This document shows positions 12,491 to 12,546 of a stretch of 12,546 bases of DNA, one piece after another. The position numbers and the translations under genes are program-made. Source of the stretch: SFHK01 sp963618055 (lineage in GTDB: Bacteria; Bacillota; Clostridia; Christensenellales; Aristaeellaceae); contig CAVERI010000078.1 in the NCBI GenBank assembly GCA_963618055.1, positions 1 through 12,546 on the forward strand, in the 5' to 3' direction. Every line of letters begins with the position of its first letter. Position 1 is the first letter of the stretch. The notes under the pieces are model-generated. The model made no database searches. It was not told where the DNA came from and was given only the letters and a program-made list of their open reading frames with translations.

Positions 12491-12546
12491 GCGTTCCCTG
12501 TTTCCGCTCAAGGGCATAAATCAGAAATCCTCCGCGTCGTCTGTCA
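12491..12546. other. Right-edge tail after the folT-like gene
   Basis: These 56 bp contain no coding start, no clear hairpin with a T-run and no promoter I can support. Confidence 0.5.

Overview
The window reads as chromosomal DNA from a GC-rich Gram-positive bacterium of the Firmicutes, probably an uncultured gut-type Clostridia lineage. This is inferred from purine-rich Shine-Dalgarno (SD) sequences close to AGGAGG, many sigma-A promoters with TTGACA/TATAAT and 17-bp spacers, two ECF vitamin-transporter S components, a DUF2975/YozG-type pair and a VanR-like two-component system. No tRNA, CRISPR array, insertion sequence or phage gene is visible. The high GC content opens long antisense reading frames over most genes; these are shadows.

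Layout. (1) 1-136: a minus-strand promoter firing off the left edge into a leader with an rRNA-leader-like motif. (2) 137-3273, minus: an operon gltX > alkaline-phosphatase-superfamily phosphodiesterase > acyl-CoA thioesterase, with a 4-bp overlap and a 12-bp gap. (3) 3514-4032, minus: a monocistronic GNAT acetyltransferase with its own near-consensus promoter. (4) 4188-6529, minus: a secreted parvulin/SurA-like foldase followed by a secreted HtrA-type serine protease, ending in a clear intrinsic terminator. (5) 6684-8841, plus: a response regulator and sensor kinase, divergent from the foldase/HtrA operon. The shared 154-bp control region carries TTCTTAA-type repeats, which suggests an envelope-stress circuit analogous to CssRS-htrA of Bacillus. 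(6) 8881-9909, minus: a cytosolic alpha/beta hydrolase, convergent with the kinase gene. (7) 10153-11141, plus: an ECF transporter S component translationally coupled to a DUF523 (TudS-like, Fe-S desulfidase family) protein, behind a perfect promoter and a leader with an intrinsic terminator and a competing fold. (8) 11221-12490, plus: a DUF2975 membrane protein, a YozG-like XRE regulator and a FolT-like ECF S component that starts at TTG. All are tightly coupled, and the promoter's -35 sits in the loop of a perfect 13-bp inverted repeat.

The most interesting parts are regulatory. They are the riboswitch-like attenuator before the ECF-S/DUF523 pair, the inverted repeat wrapped around the DUF2975 promoter, and the divergent two-component/exported-protease module. 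The ECF-S/DUF523 pairing suggests uptake followed by desulfuration of a small thiolated compound, but that is a hypothesis from gene order only.
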